Shown here piece after piece: positions 48,559 through 62,028 of a DNA stretch of 64,000 nucleotides. Where the stretch lies: positions 12,772,001-12,836,000 of the forward strand of contig CM082580.2 in NCBI GenBank assembly GCA_040954595.2. Reading direction: 5' to 3'. The stretch's first letter is position 1; each line of letters starts with the position of its first letter. Both the position numbers and the translations under genes were made by a program. This stretch comes from Balanoglossus misakiensis. Taxonomy: Eukaryota; Hemichordata. The notes under the pieces were generated by a model, which worked only from the letters and a program-made list of their open reading frames with translations, ran no database searches and was not told the origin of the DNA.

Positions 48559-51500
48559 ATGTCAAGTAAGGACCTGTTGCTCGCTCTGCTCGTGCTGTGT
48601 TTGCAAAGTGGATTTATTCAGGCTCTTCCGACACCGCAACAAGGCGATAGCGAGAGTGACGATACAGAGCCGCCGGCAGAGGATGAACACGACGGAGTTA
48701 TCGACGGAACCATGATAAATTCCATGATGAAAGCTGAATTCTCTCACCACGATTCGTACTCAATGAGCGTAAGTATTGCTTTTTCACCTGGTCATGCAGC
48801 TGACCATGGTGAATATTGGCAGGCGACTAATTAACTTTGGCATCCAGAGCTCATTTCGTTCGGCGCTGTATCTGCACTGTAGTGTGGAACTTGACAGCTG
48901 AAAATGATACACCGCCAAAATCTTATGTGCGCACTACGTTGAGAATTACCAAAAAACACACTTTTGATGTATTTGTTCGCGTGGCCAGATTTGTATATGT
49001 TCTTGTCGAGTGACTTGCTCTCCGAGAGATTAAGTTTAACCGCGGAAACTAATCTCTCGCAGGTGGATGATCTATTGAAGACGCTGATGTTCTTGACACG
49101 AACAGACACATGCAAGCAAGACACTATTACAGGTGAGTTTGTAGAGTTTATTTGTCATAACGCATGGCTCCAAACCAAGTTACCCTTGATTTGCATGAAG
49201 TGACAAAATTATTTTAACAATTCGCGTGTCGAGGGTGGAGGTAACTTTGCGACAGGAAATATTGACTATTAAACGAATCGAATTGCGCCTCCTAGGCCTA
49301 AGTCAGTTGTCAGGTAAAGTAAAGCGCAGCTGTGAAGTAATGTGTACACTTGGCCGACTCGAAATAATAATTCACCAAGAGTTACTAGTAAACATCAAGG
49401 AGAGTCGTAAACGTCAGACATCAGTGATAAAGTCGCATCAGTTGCGGCTTATACACTTCAAAGAGTTCAGTTTGGAGTGGGAAGAGACAACAGGTGGTTG
49501 GTTTTGCCGACAACAGACCATAATCTACATCTATCTGCATGTGAAGGCTTTGCTAAAGTTTGCTAGTAGTCATTTGCATGTGAATGACATGAAGGTGTAT
49601 GAAGAAATGTTGTACGGCAGTGAAAGGATTTCCATACATTGACCATATCACTTTTTCTTGCGTTTCGATAACAGCGCCACCAATCATCACCGATGTCCGA
49701 CACGAATTCAAGCACGAACAGGTGACCGTGAGGGTGCAGGAGGAAGAGAACGTCGTGAATTACTTCGTGGTCTACCAGGGTGTGGGCAACGCCTTCAATT
49801 TCGCGCTGAGGAGCGGGACGAAGACGAACCTGCCCCTGAGAAACGTGCCGAGGGACACGGTAATCCTGGTCGAGATCTTCGCACTCAGACGCTGCATGTG
49901 GCAGGTGTTCTGGAGCAGCTCTGTCTATCTGGAAGTGAAAGTGTCACAAGGTATTTAACGTGATTAGTGTTTATTGTTCCGCTCCCTTTTAACACTTTCC
50001 CTAGTCTTAAAAACACAACTATCTGCTAACAGGGCAAAATATGTCGAAGGCGCCGCTAGGAGTTGGCTTTTCTGACTTTCACGGTGACTGCACGTGCGGT
50101 CTTCCATTTATATGACGTGGCGGTATTTAACCGGGGCTGATTTCCGTCGCTGAACATCTGTTCAGCTAAGCCATGCGTGATTATTACCAATATCAGCCAC
50201 GGTGTGTTACTGCTCCTTCGGGATTAATGCGACCGCGCTTCACATAAATTGTATGATAACTGGTCACGCAATGTTGCTGCGAGACAACGGTGATTGATTG
50301 CCAGACAGTGAAGCAAAAGTGCGTTCGGTGGGTCGACTACATTTATATATGATCTACAGTCCTATTCTCGGGTAGCCCACAGCGCATTGCTTTCTCTAGG
50401 GTCTATGGTATAAGTTGCAAATATGATTATACCGACACTGTGCGTTGTGACAAGCTCAGGTTTTTGTGGTCTTCAAGGTAACCTGAAGGCAGCGCCTAGG
50501 ATCGAATGATTATTAATTATTATAATGTCATTTCGTCCGCAGATGACGAGGTAACTATTGTGACGCCACCAGCGGCGACGCGTTGTAAAGGTGAGTGCAA
50601 TTTGGATAGAAGGGGGTAGGGATATGGAGATTCAGGTAGAAACAGCCGGACAGAGACAGTGAGACAGTCCGAAGGAGAGACGGACAGACTCAATGAGAAA
50701 AGACAAATACAGAAAGGGAGGGAATGGTAGACAGAAACAGACAGATGAGACTATGACCAAATTTAACAAAACGCATTGTTCACTCGTTCACTTTCCAATT
50801 CTTATGCATGTACTAGTAATTCACAAGTCCAAATTCTCTTCAACCTTTTCAGTTCCACGACCTAGTATGGCGCTTGAAGGCAAGCTAAGCGAAGACTCAA
50901 TGACGTTCAGCATAAAAGCGGAACCGATGATCGACAGGTATCTTGTCACAATGGACACCAAAACCACTAGACACCAAACTTACATCAGCAACGGGCCAAG
51001 CGGGTACGGTATCAACGGTATGACCATAGGCGAGCTCTCGCCGGCGTCTATGTACAAGGTAACGATAATCGGGGAGACCAAGTGCTTCGACAAACTTTTC
51101 CACGGAGCACCCATCTTCTTCAGCGCCAAGACCATAGGCACACGCGTCGACCCAGAAGGTAATTGCAAATTTGCGCTCGAAGTTCGAGTTGATTTTTTAT
51201 TATAGGGAACAAGTTCGCCTTGTGTTGATAATAGTGTATCGGTGTTTTACAATGTAATAAAGATCGGGAACTCAAGTACTGCTTTAGCTACCCAAAACCA
51301 CGAGGAACCAAAAATAACTATAATGACTCGGGGAACTGACTGCGGTAAAATAATTTGTCGGGATGACGCATTTTTTGGTCGAAGGTTCCGTTATATGCAG
51401 TCGATGTTGTGACTAATAAGACTTGCTTCGGGGAGAACCCTTCTAAATATCTTGCAATCAACTCCTAAAATAATTTAACTCAAATTTGCGTAAACATAGA

Positions 51501-51589
51501 GCAGATTGATTTTAATTTATTTTTTGTGTTCTCTTACAGACTACCCGAATGTTGTGCCATCTGACGATTTGATATTGCATACCAATTAG
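48559..51589 (+). CDS. Secreted protein with two fibronectin-III-like domains
   Basis: Six coding exons: 48559-48768, 49063-49132, 49675-49950, 50543-50590, 50853-51158, 51540-51589; 319 residues with consistent phases. The start has a clear signal peptide (LLLALLVLCLQSGFIQA) and then an acidic stretch (ESDDTEPPAEDEHDGVIDGT). Exon 3 is one beta-sandwich: APPIITDVRHEF ..QVTVRVQEEENVVNYFVVYQ ..LPLRNVPRDTVILVEIFALR. Exon 5 is a second: VPRPSMALEGKLSEDSMTFS ..IDRYLVTMDT ..MTIGELSPASMYKVTIIGET. Both show the FN3 order of strands, with the L-x-P-x-x-x-Y-x-V-x-I motif in the second. One domain per exon, bounded by phase-1 introns, supports this. No membrane anchor is present. Function is unknown; it may be an extracellular adhesion or binding protein. 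Confidence 0.75.
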
Positions 51590-52989
51590 AGGCAATGATA
51601 TTATATCCACACCTGCCCCACCCCTTCGCCCGCTGTAGACAGCCACGACCACACACATTTTTACGAAGCAAACATTCCATGTTTTGTCGCCCATCATCAT
51701 CGCAAATACCGACAGTGTTTCAAGTTCCATCAACGCCATAAATTACTTCGTATAATCATGTTCGTGTGTACCCCGTCTTTAAAGGGACGAAGTAGCTGAG
51801 ATTATGTTAGTTTCTTTTGATGGATTATTTACGCTGCTGTGCTCACTGAAATATGCTCAATCACAGGTTGTCGCATATACATGCACCCTGTATGTGGACA
51901 TGACAATTACCACGATGCAATTTTTGGTATTGGCCAAAAATTAAGTGGTGGAAGTATTCGTCTGTTGTATGCGCATGTACATGATGCGAGTTGACCTCTG
52001 ACCGCCGCACATCGGGCATATTTCAGCGATTCGAATAGCATAAATGACATGATGTCAAAAGAAACTACAATAACCAGAATTGTGTGAAAAGAGAGCGACT
52101 TTGTCTCTCTAAACACATTGATGCCGGTCATCCGACTCAAATCAGAAATGTGGGCAGTAAATAAGAACCATAGCGCAAAGACGGTGGAGCGGGTCATTCT
52201 AGGAAAGTGGCAACCAGGGGAACATGTTCTACAGTTCGGACATCCACAACATACGGGTATTTTATGCACGTGACTTTACTCTCATTCGCTGTTCCCGTTG
52301 GACACTTTATCTAGACGTAAACACGTTTGATGTGGTATAATGTGAATTTAATGCTTATTTAAACTCTATAGCATAATATGTGTACAAAAACATTTTCACA
52401 GTGGTCGAATGAAGGACCATCCACAAACAAGAATAATATAGACAAAAACCAGAAGAAGAAAAACATATAGACCAAACACTCTAGACAAATAAACTAGGGT
52501 TATATTACCAATTATTTGATAGTTAAGTTAATCATGTTAATGTAAGTTACCTAGATTCGAAAATAGCTCTGCTTGTACGACGTTGTCTCTACATTGGCGA
52601 GGCTGCTGACTGTCAGACAAATACGGCAACAATTGCGTTGCAGTTTCGTTTGGACACAATGTCACCGGCGGTGGTACCTGCGCAACGAATCCGGCTGATT
52701 CCAGCGATCAGCGGTGACAGATCGTGTCCAGATCGTTTCTCGGATACTCTGAATCTCGTCTGTTTAAATAACGATTAGTACTTCTCATCACAACAAAATT
52801 AATCTGCATATATTTGATTTTAATGGAAATTATGCGCCTTAACCATTTGAGCTACCGATAAATGGAAATCGCTCTTGTTGTATGACGTGTATAACTTGCT
52901 CAATAAATGTATATATTGGTATATTACATCACTGGTCAAGATGCTCTTTCCACTCCCTGGAGAAATTGATGGTTTGAACGTTCAACAAC
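51590..52989. other. 3' regions of two convergent genes
   Basis: Lies between the stop of the FN3 gene (+) and the stop of the receptor kinase (-). AATAAA-like signals occur on the plus strand near 52485 and 52900. No coding exon was recognised. Confidence 0.4.
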
Positions 52990-55900
52990 CTACGCAGTAT
53001 TTTTTTCTCGCATGTCCATGACTAGACAAGTCTTCATTTTCTTGCGAATATAGGCACCACCAGCCATGCGAGTTCTATCAGGGTCTCGTCTCGGAAAATG
53101 GTCTGCATCACACTTCGGATGGCGCGACGTGTTGGTTGAAGAATCCCTGCAGAGAAAAGGGCAAAGAGGATCGATATATGCACCGCACTGCAAATTGAAA
53201 AAAGACAGTTGAACTCCAAACATTGAACCAGAGCAAGCGACTGCTATCCTAATATGCACTCACACTTAAAGTGGTACTCATTTCATGTATAATAGCAACG
53301 AGTGCACGTCATTTGGCATGGCCGCAAAATGCATGTAAATGGCTTTGTGGTGTGACGTCACAAGCGCTTAAGGAGGGCATCCAATCCATGGGCCTGCAGA
53401 CAATAAACACTGTTTGCCTTGAGTGATGAGTGAACAAGATTTGCCGCCTGGCATCATGGTTAGGCCGTAATGGAAGTCTGCGATTTTGTCTGAGATCAGT
53501 TCACTTACCATTTTTTTCCGGATAAACAAATCAAAAATCGCGTGGAGATTGTCAGGTTCAGGGCGCTGATCTGGCCGGCCGTCCCAACAGTCGTACATCA
53601 AATCATACCTAAAGAAGTTAATTTGCTCAGTAAAAATCAGGGAATCCCAAACCAGGATATTTTTTATCCACAATGTTTTCTTTATACAAATAGTGTGAAA
53701 ATTGCGGGTTTTTTTTTTCAAACACGCAGTCATTGACATAGTAAAACTCACATGTGATCAGTGAAGGAATCAATTTTGTGAAGTTTGAAGCCTTTTCGGA
53801 CATAACCTACAACAGCTTGGTCATCCATATCGGCATACGGAAATCCTCCTAGATTAAAACAAAATCAATGTAAAAAAACAACAACCACGACATCAGTTTG
53901 ATTCCATAACCTGCCACCACATTTTATAAGCGGCGTACACTAAATTAAAACTTTACTCACCTAATGTGGCAACCTCCCACATGAGAATTCCGAAAGCCCA
54001 ACTGCAAGATGAACCAAAAGAAATCTTTACAACGCCTGTAGTCACTGACAGTTAAATGTATCACTTGCACGTTGTTATATCTAGTCTCTTAATCTCAAAA
54101 GCAAAAGGTGAAAGTCACGGGTTGACTTCATTTGGAATTACTAGAGTAAATGATGACTTACATGTCAGACTCGTGGGTAAATGATCCTTCAACCAGTGAT
54201 TCCACCGCCATCCAACGAATGGGCATTTTTTGATGAGACTGAAACAGTGATATGATACTTTCAACCATTGGACTTGTGTATTTAAAGAATATTGTGAAAT
54301 ATTAGGTGTCCCCATGAAAGGGAACATGTTTGCAGCCTCCTCTAGCGAAGGTGAAGAAGAAGTACTTGCGACGCCAAACTTAGAAATATACTCACCCCAC
54401 GCAGTCTTGCATAAATACCTTGTTCATAAACATCTCTAGAAAACCCGAAGTCTCCAATCTTTGCTCGTTTCGTCGAAGATATTAGGATGTTGCGTGCGGC
54501 AATATCTCGATGGACTATCTAAATAACAAAGAAACATACATGTACCATTATATTGATATCTAAACCAACAACAGCAGTTAGTATAAGGTTTTCGCTCAGT
54601 CCAAGATCACCACGTACATGGCAACAGTGAAAGAGTTTATAATGCGTAGGAGATGGTGGTGACAGATATTTAGTTGTAGTGTTTACCTTGTGCAATTTCA
54701 GGTACAGAAGGGCCTTGATGACGTCATGAACCAGGCTAACAAGCTGCTGGTCAACTTCATGGCGCATCTCATTCTTTCTGTAAAGCCTGACGTGGCTCAG
54801 AAGATCTGTTTCCATTAGCTCCTCCAGGATGTACATGGGGTGCGATTTCACGATGCCATATAGCTCCACTATGTGTTCGTGATCCCTCAGCAGACTAAGC
54901 GAGGTGATTTCATGGCAGAAATCCCGTAGAGAGTATTCATTGGTACAACCTATACAGATAAGGGGTGTCATACAAGCAATAACAGTCTGGACAACATTAC
55001 GAGGATGGTGGCTGGTGCGATATTTTTTGTTACATTTTCTCTGATATAATATTTCATACAGTTATAAATGTACAGCATTGTATATATGTGATGTTCACCT
55101 GATATGAGAGATTTGGCTGCCACAGTTGTTGGGTCTTTTCCGGTTTGGCGCAGTTCGGCTTTGTGAATAATTCCAAACTCCCCTTCTCCTATTCGTGCCA
55201 TAATTTTGAGCTCTGTATGGTCTATTTCTTGAACATTGACACCGTCTAACAGCTTGTTAATCAGTTCTTCTGCGTCTGCCTGAAAGATTGATCACCACTA
55301 AAGTTAAACATTCTTTTGATTGTTAAAAGACTGCTATTAAAACTTACTACAAATCATTGTGTTATCAAGGCCACGGAGGGACTGCAAGTCACGTGTTGTT
55401 TTGGCTTTAAAGAGTGGGTGTCGTCCATTCTGCGGCTGCGCTCCCATACTACACGGTTGCAGTCGAAGGAGCAAATTGTTATACCGTTGCACTGTACATC
55501 ATGACCAAATGGTAACAAAGACGCATGACCTAATTACTGAAAACTTACCTCAGTCATATTTTGCTTCGCACGGCGATACCAGACGAAAGTCACACATGAA
55601 GAAATAAGTATTACCAATACTAAACCGACAATGCTGAAACTTATAATAATATCTCGGTTTTCATTTGCTTCTAAAACTGAAAAGAAATCGTTAACGTTAA
55701 TTATTATCCTGTAGCAGCTTATAATTCATCAGATGGTGTTCATTAGTCATGTCATTTTGAGAAATCATACATAATAATAAGTCCAATAGCCACAAAGTGA
55801 GGATTTGCGTCTTGCACGTTAATTTTGTTCTAATACAGCTATAAATGTGTGATTCACACAGAAGATTAAATAATGCAGTTTTTCTCACCCAGTTCACATT

Positions 55901-58900
55901 TTTCTCCAAGTCTCCCTTCTGGGCAGGAACACTGACCATCAAATTGGCCACAAGATGTTTGGACTGCGCAGTCGCATTGCTTCTCACAATTTGCACCCCA
56001 TAATCCCACTTGGCATCCTGGAGATTAATATAATCAATCATATGTCGCCCTTGATTAATCTTGTAAACAACGGTCACTCCACAAAAAATGGCATCACACA
56101 TCACTAAAATGGCATCTCAAGAACATTTCATGGACACATGGAAGTTAATGTATTCACCAGACAGCCAATATTATATTGATGTGTAATTAAAATCAATATA
56201 ACATTAAAACATAATATGTACCTTGTATTCGTAGATTTGCATAGTTAGACCAGTAAACATTTTCATCACTGTCTTCAACTCTGCATCGATAGGAACCTGA
56301 ATACTCGGTCTTTCCATCAACAATCTTCAGTGTAGTGCTGTTTTTGAGAGACAAGAAACATCAGGGATTGCTCAGAAGGAGCGTATAACCATTTGTCTGT
56401 CGGTCTGTCACAGCGAATCTAAATGATCACTTCGCATTTACCTTCCATTGATATAACCCGAGGTTATTATTCCCGGTGTCTCCAAAACGTCCAGATCTTT
56501 TCCATTGTGTTTCCAGCCGGGGCGTCCGCTTGGATTGAAACTGTATGGTATACAGGTAAACGCTTGTCTGTTTCCATTCAGTGGAATGGTAACGGCGTCT
56601 GGAGTTAGTCTCACTTCCGGGAATGCTGTCAAATTGCATGAAACGTTCATGACGTTACCGCAGTGACCACGTGGTTCTCTCGTATTGCCAAGATGTACAC
56701 TAAAATGGGGGGGGGGGGTGTGCTCTAATGTTGTTTCCAAAATAACTTCAAGCTATGAAACAATCCCCCAATTAAAACAAAGCCTATTGTATTAACACCT
56801 GCTCTTCGTTGAAAACACAAATGAAACCGCGGCATTCCTGATAGATGAACACTTACGTATGTCACATGCAGGACCTGTCCAACCTGCTTGACATTTGCAG
56901 GCTCCATTGAAAGGATGGCAGGTTGCACCATTTTGACACAAGCACGGTGTTGTGCAGAAAAATCCAAATTTGTCGGGGGGACAACCTAGGAAAAGATGTA
57001 TGTACATGTACATGCTTGTCAGCGAATGACACTTGTTGTCACACCATAGCGTATAAAGCACATAAAATGGATGCGTTGACCTTGACTTATGTCTACCGTA
57101 GTACATGTACATCAATTACCTTTAAAAATGATGGCTCCACTTAACTCCAATTGCACACTCCATCGCCCGGGCATGAGAAGACAAGAGCCACTTACAGACG
57201 TTGAATTTCTGATATCTATAGATACGTAAGGTACACCGCCCGTCACGATGTGTGTGTAGCGGGTAAGATCTAACCAATTTGCAAAGATATATTCACTTTC
57301 GACGATATTATCTTTTCCAATCTGATGAAACAAAAGGACATATTTAATAGATGTGGCGGGAAATATACCGAACGTGCAGATCACAAATTTATTTGTTTAT
57401 ACAGGCTGCAGGGCACCATTGCAAAGCAGAACAGAATTACCGTCATCAGGGTCCTCCAAATTTGATCCGAGAATGTTATAACTCTCACCTTATTCAGGGT
57501 GTGATCTAGCGTGATAATTTGACCATTTACAAATGCTTTGCAGTCCATTTCGAGGTCACCAGATGGGGCAAGACTTTTAGTAAAATTAGTGTCAACGGGT
57601 GCATAAAATTTTAAGCCACCTGAAAGAAACAACAACAACAACAACTACTACAATGTAATATTATTATTTTAAACAAAAATAACAAATGTACCAATTAAAG
57701 TAAAAATTTAAACGGAGTCCGACGTTTTTTTGCATAGCTCATGTTAATGGGGCCCGGGGCATTAACGGGGGGATTTAACGTTATAGAAACATAATCTAAA
57801 TTAATAAGAAATTAGAAGATATTTTGAAGTGTAAATGCTACCATTTGACTTTTACTGAATATGTATTCTTACAATGACTGTTGTTGATATCCGCACTCCA
57901 TGCAACATCTTCTCTAAACCCCTTGCCATCGACGTTGAGGACGGCGATATTCATCGGTCGCCAAGAAGTTTCCTGCACGCACACAAAAAGCCACACTCGT
58001 CTTTATTTGGCGCATGGCGTTAAATATGGAAAATGGAAACATTTTGGCCCGGGGATGTTGGGAACGTTTATGCAGAGTTAACGCTAGTATGACTTCTTAA
58101 AGTGAACAATAGTTCGTTGTAACTAGTTGTAATGGCATTAGTGCAAGAAACGCATAAACCCTGAATCATCAACGTTAACAAATAAATTCAACACACTCAC
58201 TTTTCTAGGGGGCATTGCACAAGATTCGTTATAGAACGGAGGCCAAGTATTGACGTCGATGAGGCTGACGTTAAGGATAAAATACCACTGAAAACGAAAG
58301 AACCAGTTATGATATATAACCAATGCCATTATCCATGGCGTTTGCAAATGTACAATTTATATTCAAATTACAGTTCCCCTTTTATTCGAACAAAACTGAA
58401 AAGATGGAAGTCACCAATGATCCATGGTGAAAGTGTTTACCTCTAAACAACTTACCCGGTTGTCCATGGTTATATTTAGAAGGTAATTTGACTGGATATT
58501 GTAGTCAAGTAAGGCTTTCACTCGGATCTCATTACTGATGGAGATCATTTCGAAACGACTGTTCTGTAGGATCGATTATAATTCACTTGTTAGTCTAAGA
58601 ATTGTATGTTATGCTTGAAATGTAGTAAACTATTGACAGGATGTGTCCTATCCTACTGGTATGATTCAAAGCTACGCCAAATCTCTTTTTGAGAGAGAAA
58701 GAGATACAAACAAACAAACAAACAAACAAACAAACAAACAAACAAACAAACAAACAAACAAACAAACAAACAAACAAACAAACAAACAAACAAAAACAAG
58801 AAAACAAACACTTACGTTGTTTCCACCTACGATCGTAAAGTCGCATCGTGGACATGTTTTGCAACTTTCAAAGCTATATATAGTCGTGCTTATGGATATA

Positions 58901-59801
58901 TTCTGTAAGATATCAAAAATATATCTAAATATACAGTTAGAGTTAATGAAGAGATTAGGGGCCATTTTAAATTTCATTGTTCCCCAAGCCACAAGACAGT
59001 TACTTCTTGATCTTAAAATGGGATGGATGTCTCAATGACACCTACCTCGGGAATTTGAACAGCGTCGTAGGCTGTCGTGCAGTCAGATGTTGAAGTGGCA
59101 ATATTCCTCCCTGTAAAGCAAGGTTGCGACAACATTGCCATCATCATTTACAATAGACGCTGTACATTTCTGAAGTCTGTGAACGCCGATGCTATTGAAA
59201 GACCGATTTACTTCTCTACAGTAAGAACTGATTTCTCTCAAAAGAGAAAAGATTTATGAGGAGAAATTGAGGAATAAAATTGCATGTCATGTAACACGGC
59301 TTGGTATAGTTCCTATTGGTTACCTGGGCATTCAACTTTTAATGAATTTTATTTGCCTCATACCAAATTGGTGTTGTTTTTTTATTGCTGGTTTACCGAT
59401 GTGATGTGCAAACTTTCGGGTCGATAAAAAGAGTGCAAATCAAATCAATCATATGTCGTGAGGATATAGCTTTGCAACCATGCTTTGCGATAAGGATCAA
59501 TTTATACACAGACTTTGAATATCGAAAATGAAGCCTTGGTGCGTATGGCGCATTTTTGTTGACAATGTCAAACTTTCGAAACTATCGAAACTCAGTAATA
59601 GGGGCTCTTCAGATTTCACACGTTGAATATGAGATAATTGGGCATTCTCCCAAAACGTAAGTGGTGAGATATAGTAAAATAAAATAATGGACTTCTCTCG
59701 CAACATTATAACTTTAGATTAAAATTGTTCTCTGACTTACCCAGCCCCGAATTCACTGTGAGTAGAACCACTGTTAATGTGAATATAAAAGAGTTGGTCA
59801 T
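52990..59801 (-). CDS. Receptor tyrosine kinase with EGF-Ig-EGF ectodomain (Tie-like layout)
   Basis: About 21 coding exons: 59801-59741, 59110-59046, 58902-58816, 58563-58456, 58287-58201, 57972-57873, 57619-57489, 57321-57120, 56985-56857, about 56676-56442, 56337-56222, 56017-55889, 55676-55549, 55279-55099, 54949-54687, 54518-54396, 54238-54162, 54001-53961, 53848-53752, 53608-53509, 53187-52990; about 885 residues. Order: signal peptide ([15 protein letters not shown]); about 300 residues I cannot assign; EGF-like ([19 protein letters not shown]); an Ig-like domain ending [11 protein letters not shown]-like ([19 protein letters not shown]); one membrane helix ([20 protein letters not shown]); tyrosine kinase. 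The kinase has [37 protein letters not shown] and QRP, so it should be active. The activation loop carries RDVYEQGIY. The tail is short. The ectodomain order recalls Tie receptors, while the activation loop is more RET/FGFR-like, so orthology is not assigned. Confidence 0.85.
54396..55279 (-). other. N-lobe and catalytic loop of the receptor kinase
   Basis: Three exons. The first has juxtamembrane residues and the glycine loop ([14 protein letters not shown]) with the VAAK lysine. The second has the C-helix ([16 protein letters not shown]) and hinge ([15 protein letters not shown]). The third has HRDIAARN and DFGFSRD. All catalytic residues of an active tyrosine kinase are in place, and AARN is the tyrosine-kinase form of the catalytic loop. 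Confidence 0.85.
58707..58794. repeat. (CAAA)n microsatellite in an RTK intron
   Basis: About 22 uninterrupted CAAA units in the intron between RTK coding exons 3 and 4. It makes long KQTN-type and CLFV-type frames on the two strands that have no coding meaning. Confidence 0.95.
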
Positions 59802-62004
59802 CGTTGTCTTTAATCCGTTGCCAATATCGTCATGTCTGATAGGGATGGAATTAAAAAAATACAATTGTCACACACTCAGACTTATGGTCGAGTTTGCGCG
59901 GCTGAAAAGGGGCGCTCACGCAAAACCTCGAATAACCCTGAGTGTTCCTTCTGGACTTGAAGCGCGCAACTTCAGAAAAAAAAACCTGTAATTTGGTGTC
60001 AGATAAACAGATTTTGCCGTTTTCCCCCATATTACAGTAACGATACGTATCTGTACCTCTCAATCACTGTCCGCAGTTTCCATTAAAGTTTATAGAAATG
60101 GAGGATTCTCAATGCAAGTGAAACAGAGTCGGCAATTTATTCGAACTCACCGTGTTGCTCGTTCTTGCATTATCTTCGGCCAGCCTCACCCCCAGAATTA
60201 TATTTCTAGGATACGGATGTGATTTTAGCTAACGTGTTCAAAAGACTTGAGTCCAGCCAACTTTATACGACTAATTTTGATTTCATGTGACAAAAAAGTC
60301 CAGCTAAAATGACGTACCATCATGTGAGAAGCACAGAATATAAAACGAGAAGTATAAATTCAGAAGTTAGATGTACATTAGAAATATTTGGAGCGTTGAG
60401 TAAGTGTGAATAGCTTTAGTTCGTGAATTTTTGAATTTGGAATTATTGCCAATTTTCCCTCAGTACCCAAACGCTTACCCATATTGGATATAAAGTATTA
60501 CATTCTGCTGATACGATTCCGCGATTAATGCCTGTCATCACGACATAAGCTTAAACCATAGACTGCCAATGCTTAAACATACCTCTGAATATAGATCAGC
60601 AGAACCCGTTGGTCAGCGTCGAGAGTACGTTGATGACATTCACTTCGTTGGGGAGAGCAAGGCTTCACTCGCCAGAAAACTTTGTACTGAAACGGTGTTT
60701 AATGTTGGCCACCATGGAAACAAGAAGTGAAACTCTAGAGGAATCTGTCACTTTGCGCGCGTTAATATACTACCCATAAAACATATTTCAAAGCTCAAAT
60801 GCCAGTGTTTCCAAGTAGTTTGTGTGTCGGTACGTGGCTCTCGCAATGTCATAAAACTCTTCGGAAAAATTAATCGGACAACCTTAATTTACTACATGAA
60901 TATTGCAACGCATTGAAAATGCGACTGGCTTTCAAGGAACAGTTCAGTCTGCAGCCTAAGATTTGGTGACAATGAAATGTGTAACTATTAAACGCCACAG
61001 AAACAAAATACTCTTGTGTATAATTGGTATATATTGATTATTCTCAGCAAATGCGACAAAGAAGACAATTGAGTCGGAATATAGGCAAGAAAACGTATTT
61101 TATTCTCGGATTGTCTTTTCCCATTCAATAGTGATTCGCTGACTTATCTCGATGAATAAAATGTTCGTGATTTATTCGGTGCTTGTCTTTAGTTTCTTAG
61201 GAATGGGCAGACAGTCCGTTTTCACATCTTCCGCCTGTTTTTGTTTTCAGTTTCTTGGTTTTCTCCCTTACGGCTGTCAAGATGTCGGAAATTGATGATG
61301 GGCAGCCCCCAAAGCGGTTCATTTTTTGAGTTTCCTTCATTTTTGCGTGTACTATACGACACACTCTGATCACAGCAATGAAGTTATGGAGTCTTGTTAT
61401 GAGGGCGACAATGTTGACCAACTTAGGGGATCAACGTTAAGGACGCCATCCAGGGGACCTCAGTTCTGCAAGGTGTTGACAGAGGAAGCGTTCAATTTCT
61501 CAGGTATTCGTAGCACCACAATTGAAGTGATGCAGATTCTTTGTACCCTCAGATATTCACTGTATTTCTGTCAACTTTTCTGGGTGATCAGCGACCCGCG
61601 CGACTCTAACTGTACACGTAGTTTCGGCCCCTCCCCCTGGTTACGCCTTGACTTCCGGGTTGTAAGGCTTGGGCAGGTATCTGTGGTAGAAGCATGTGGA
61701 GGGTGTCCGGCTATATCTGCGCCACCTCCCGGGGTCTATAGTTGACAGGCAGCACAGCCAGAACATCGGATACTATCCACATGTTAGGGTATCTTCTACA
61801 TAAGTGCATAAAATCTGACCCTAATACCATGGACCACGCCCCTTTGTCAATGCCTTGTCATGACATAAACCATACAGGACTTCCATGTTCTGACATAACA
61901 GTGATAACACATATTCAGGGAAACTGATAACAGTTACTTGCTGATATGTTAATTCTGAGATGTTTGTGTAATTTGTTTTTCTTGCTTCGGAAATTTATTT
62001 ACAG
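59802..62004. promoter_or_regulatory. Divergent region between RTK (-) and NADSYN1 (+)
   Basis: Holds the leader of the RTK and the upstream, probably non-coding, exon(s) of NADSYN1. NADSYN1 coding begins just after an acceptor (TTTACAG) at 62004, so at least one leader exon must lie upstream. A donor-like CAG/GTATTC near 61500 is one candidate. No TATA box was assigned. Confidence 0.35.
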
Positions 62005-62028
62005 GATCGTGCTGAGCCAGTTGCAAAG

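Noticed and set aside
58595-59038. Frames rich in KQTN or CLFV repeats
   Set aside because: Products of the intronic CAAA microsatellite.
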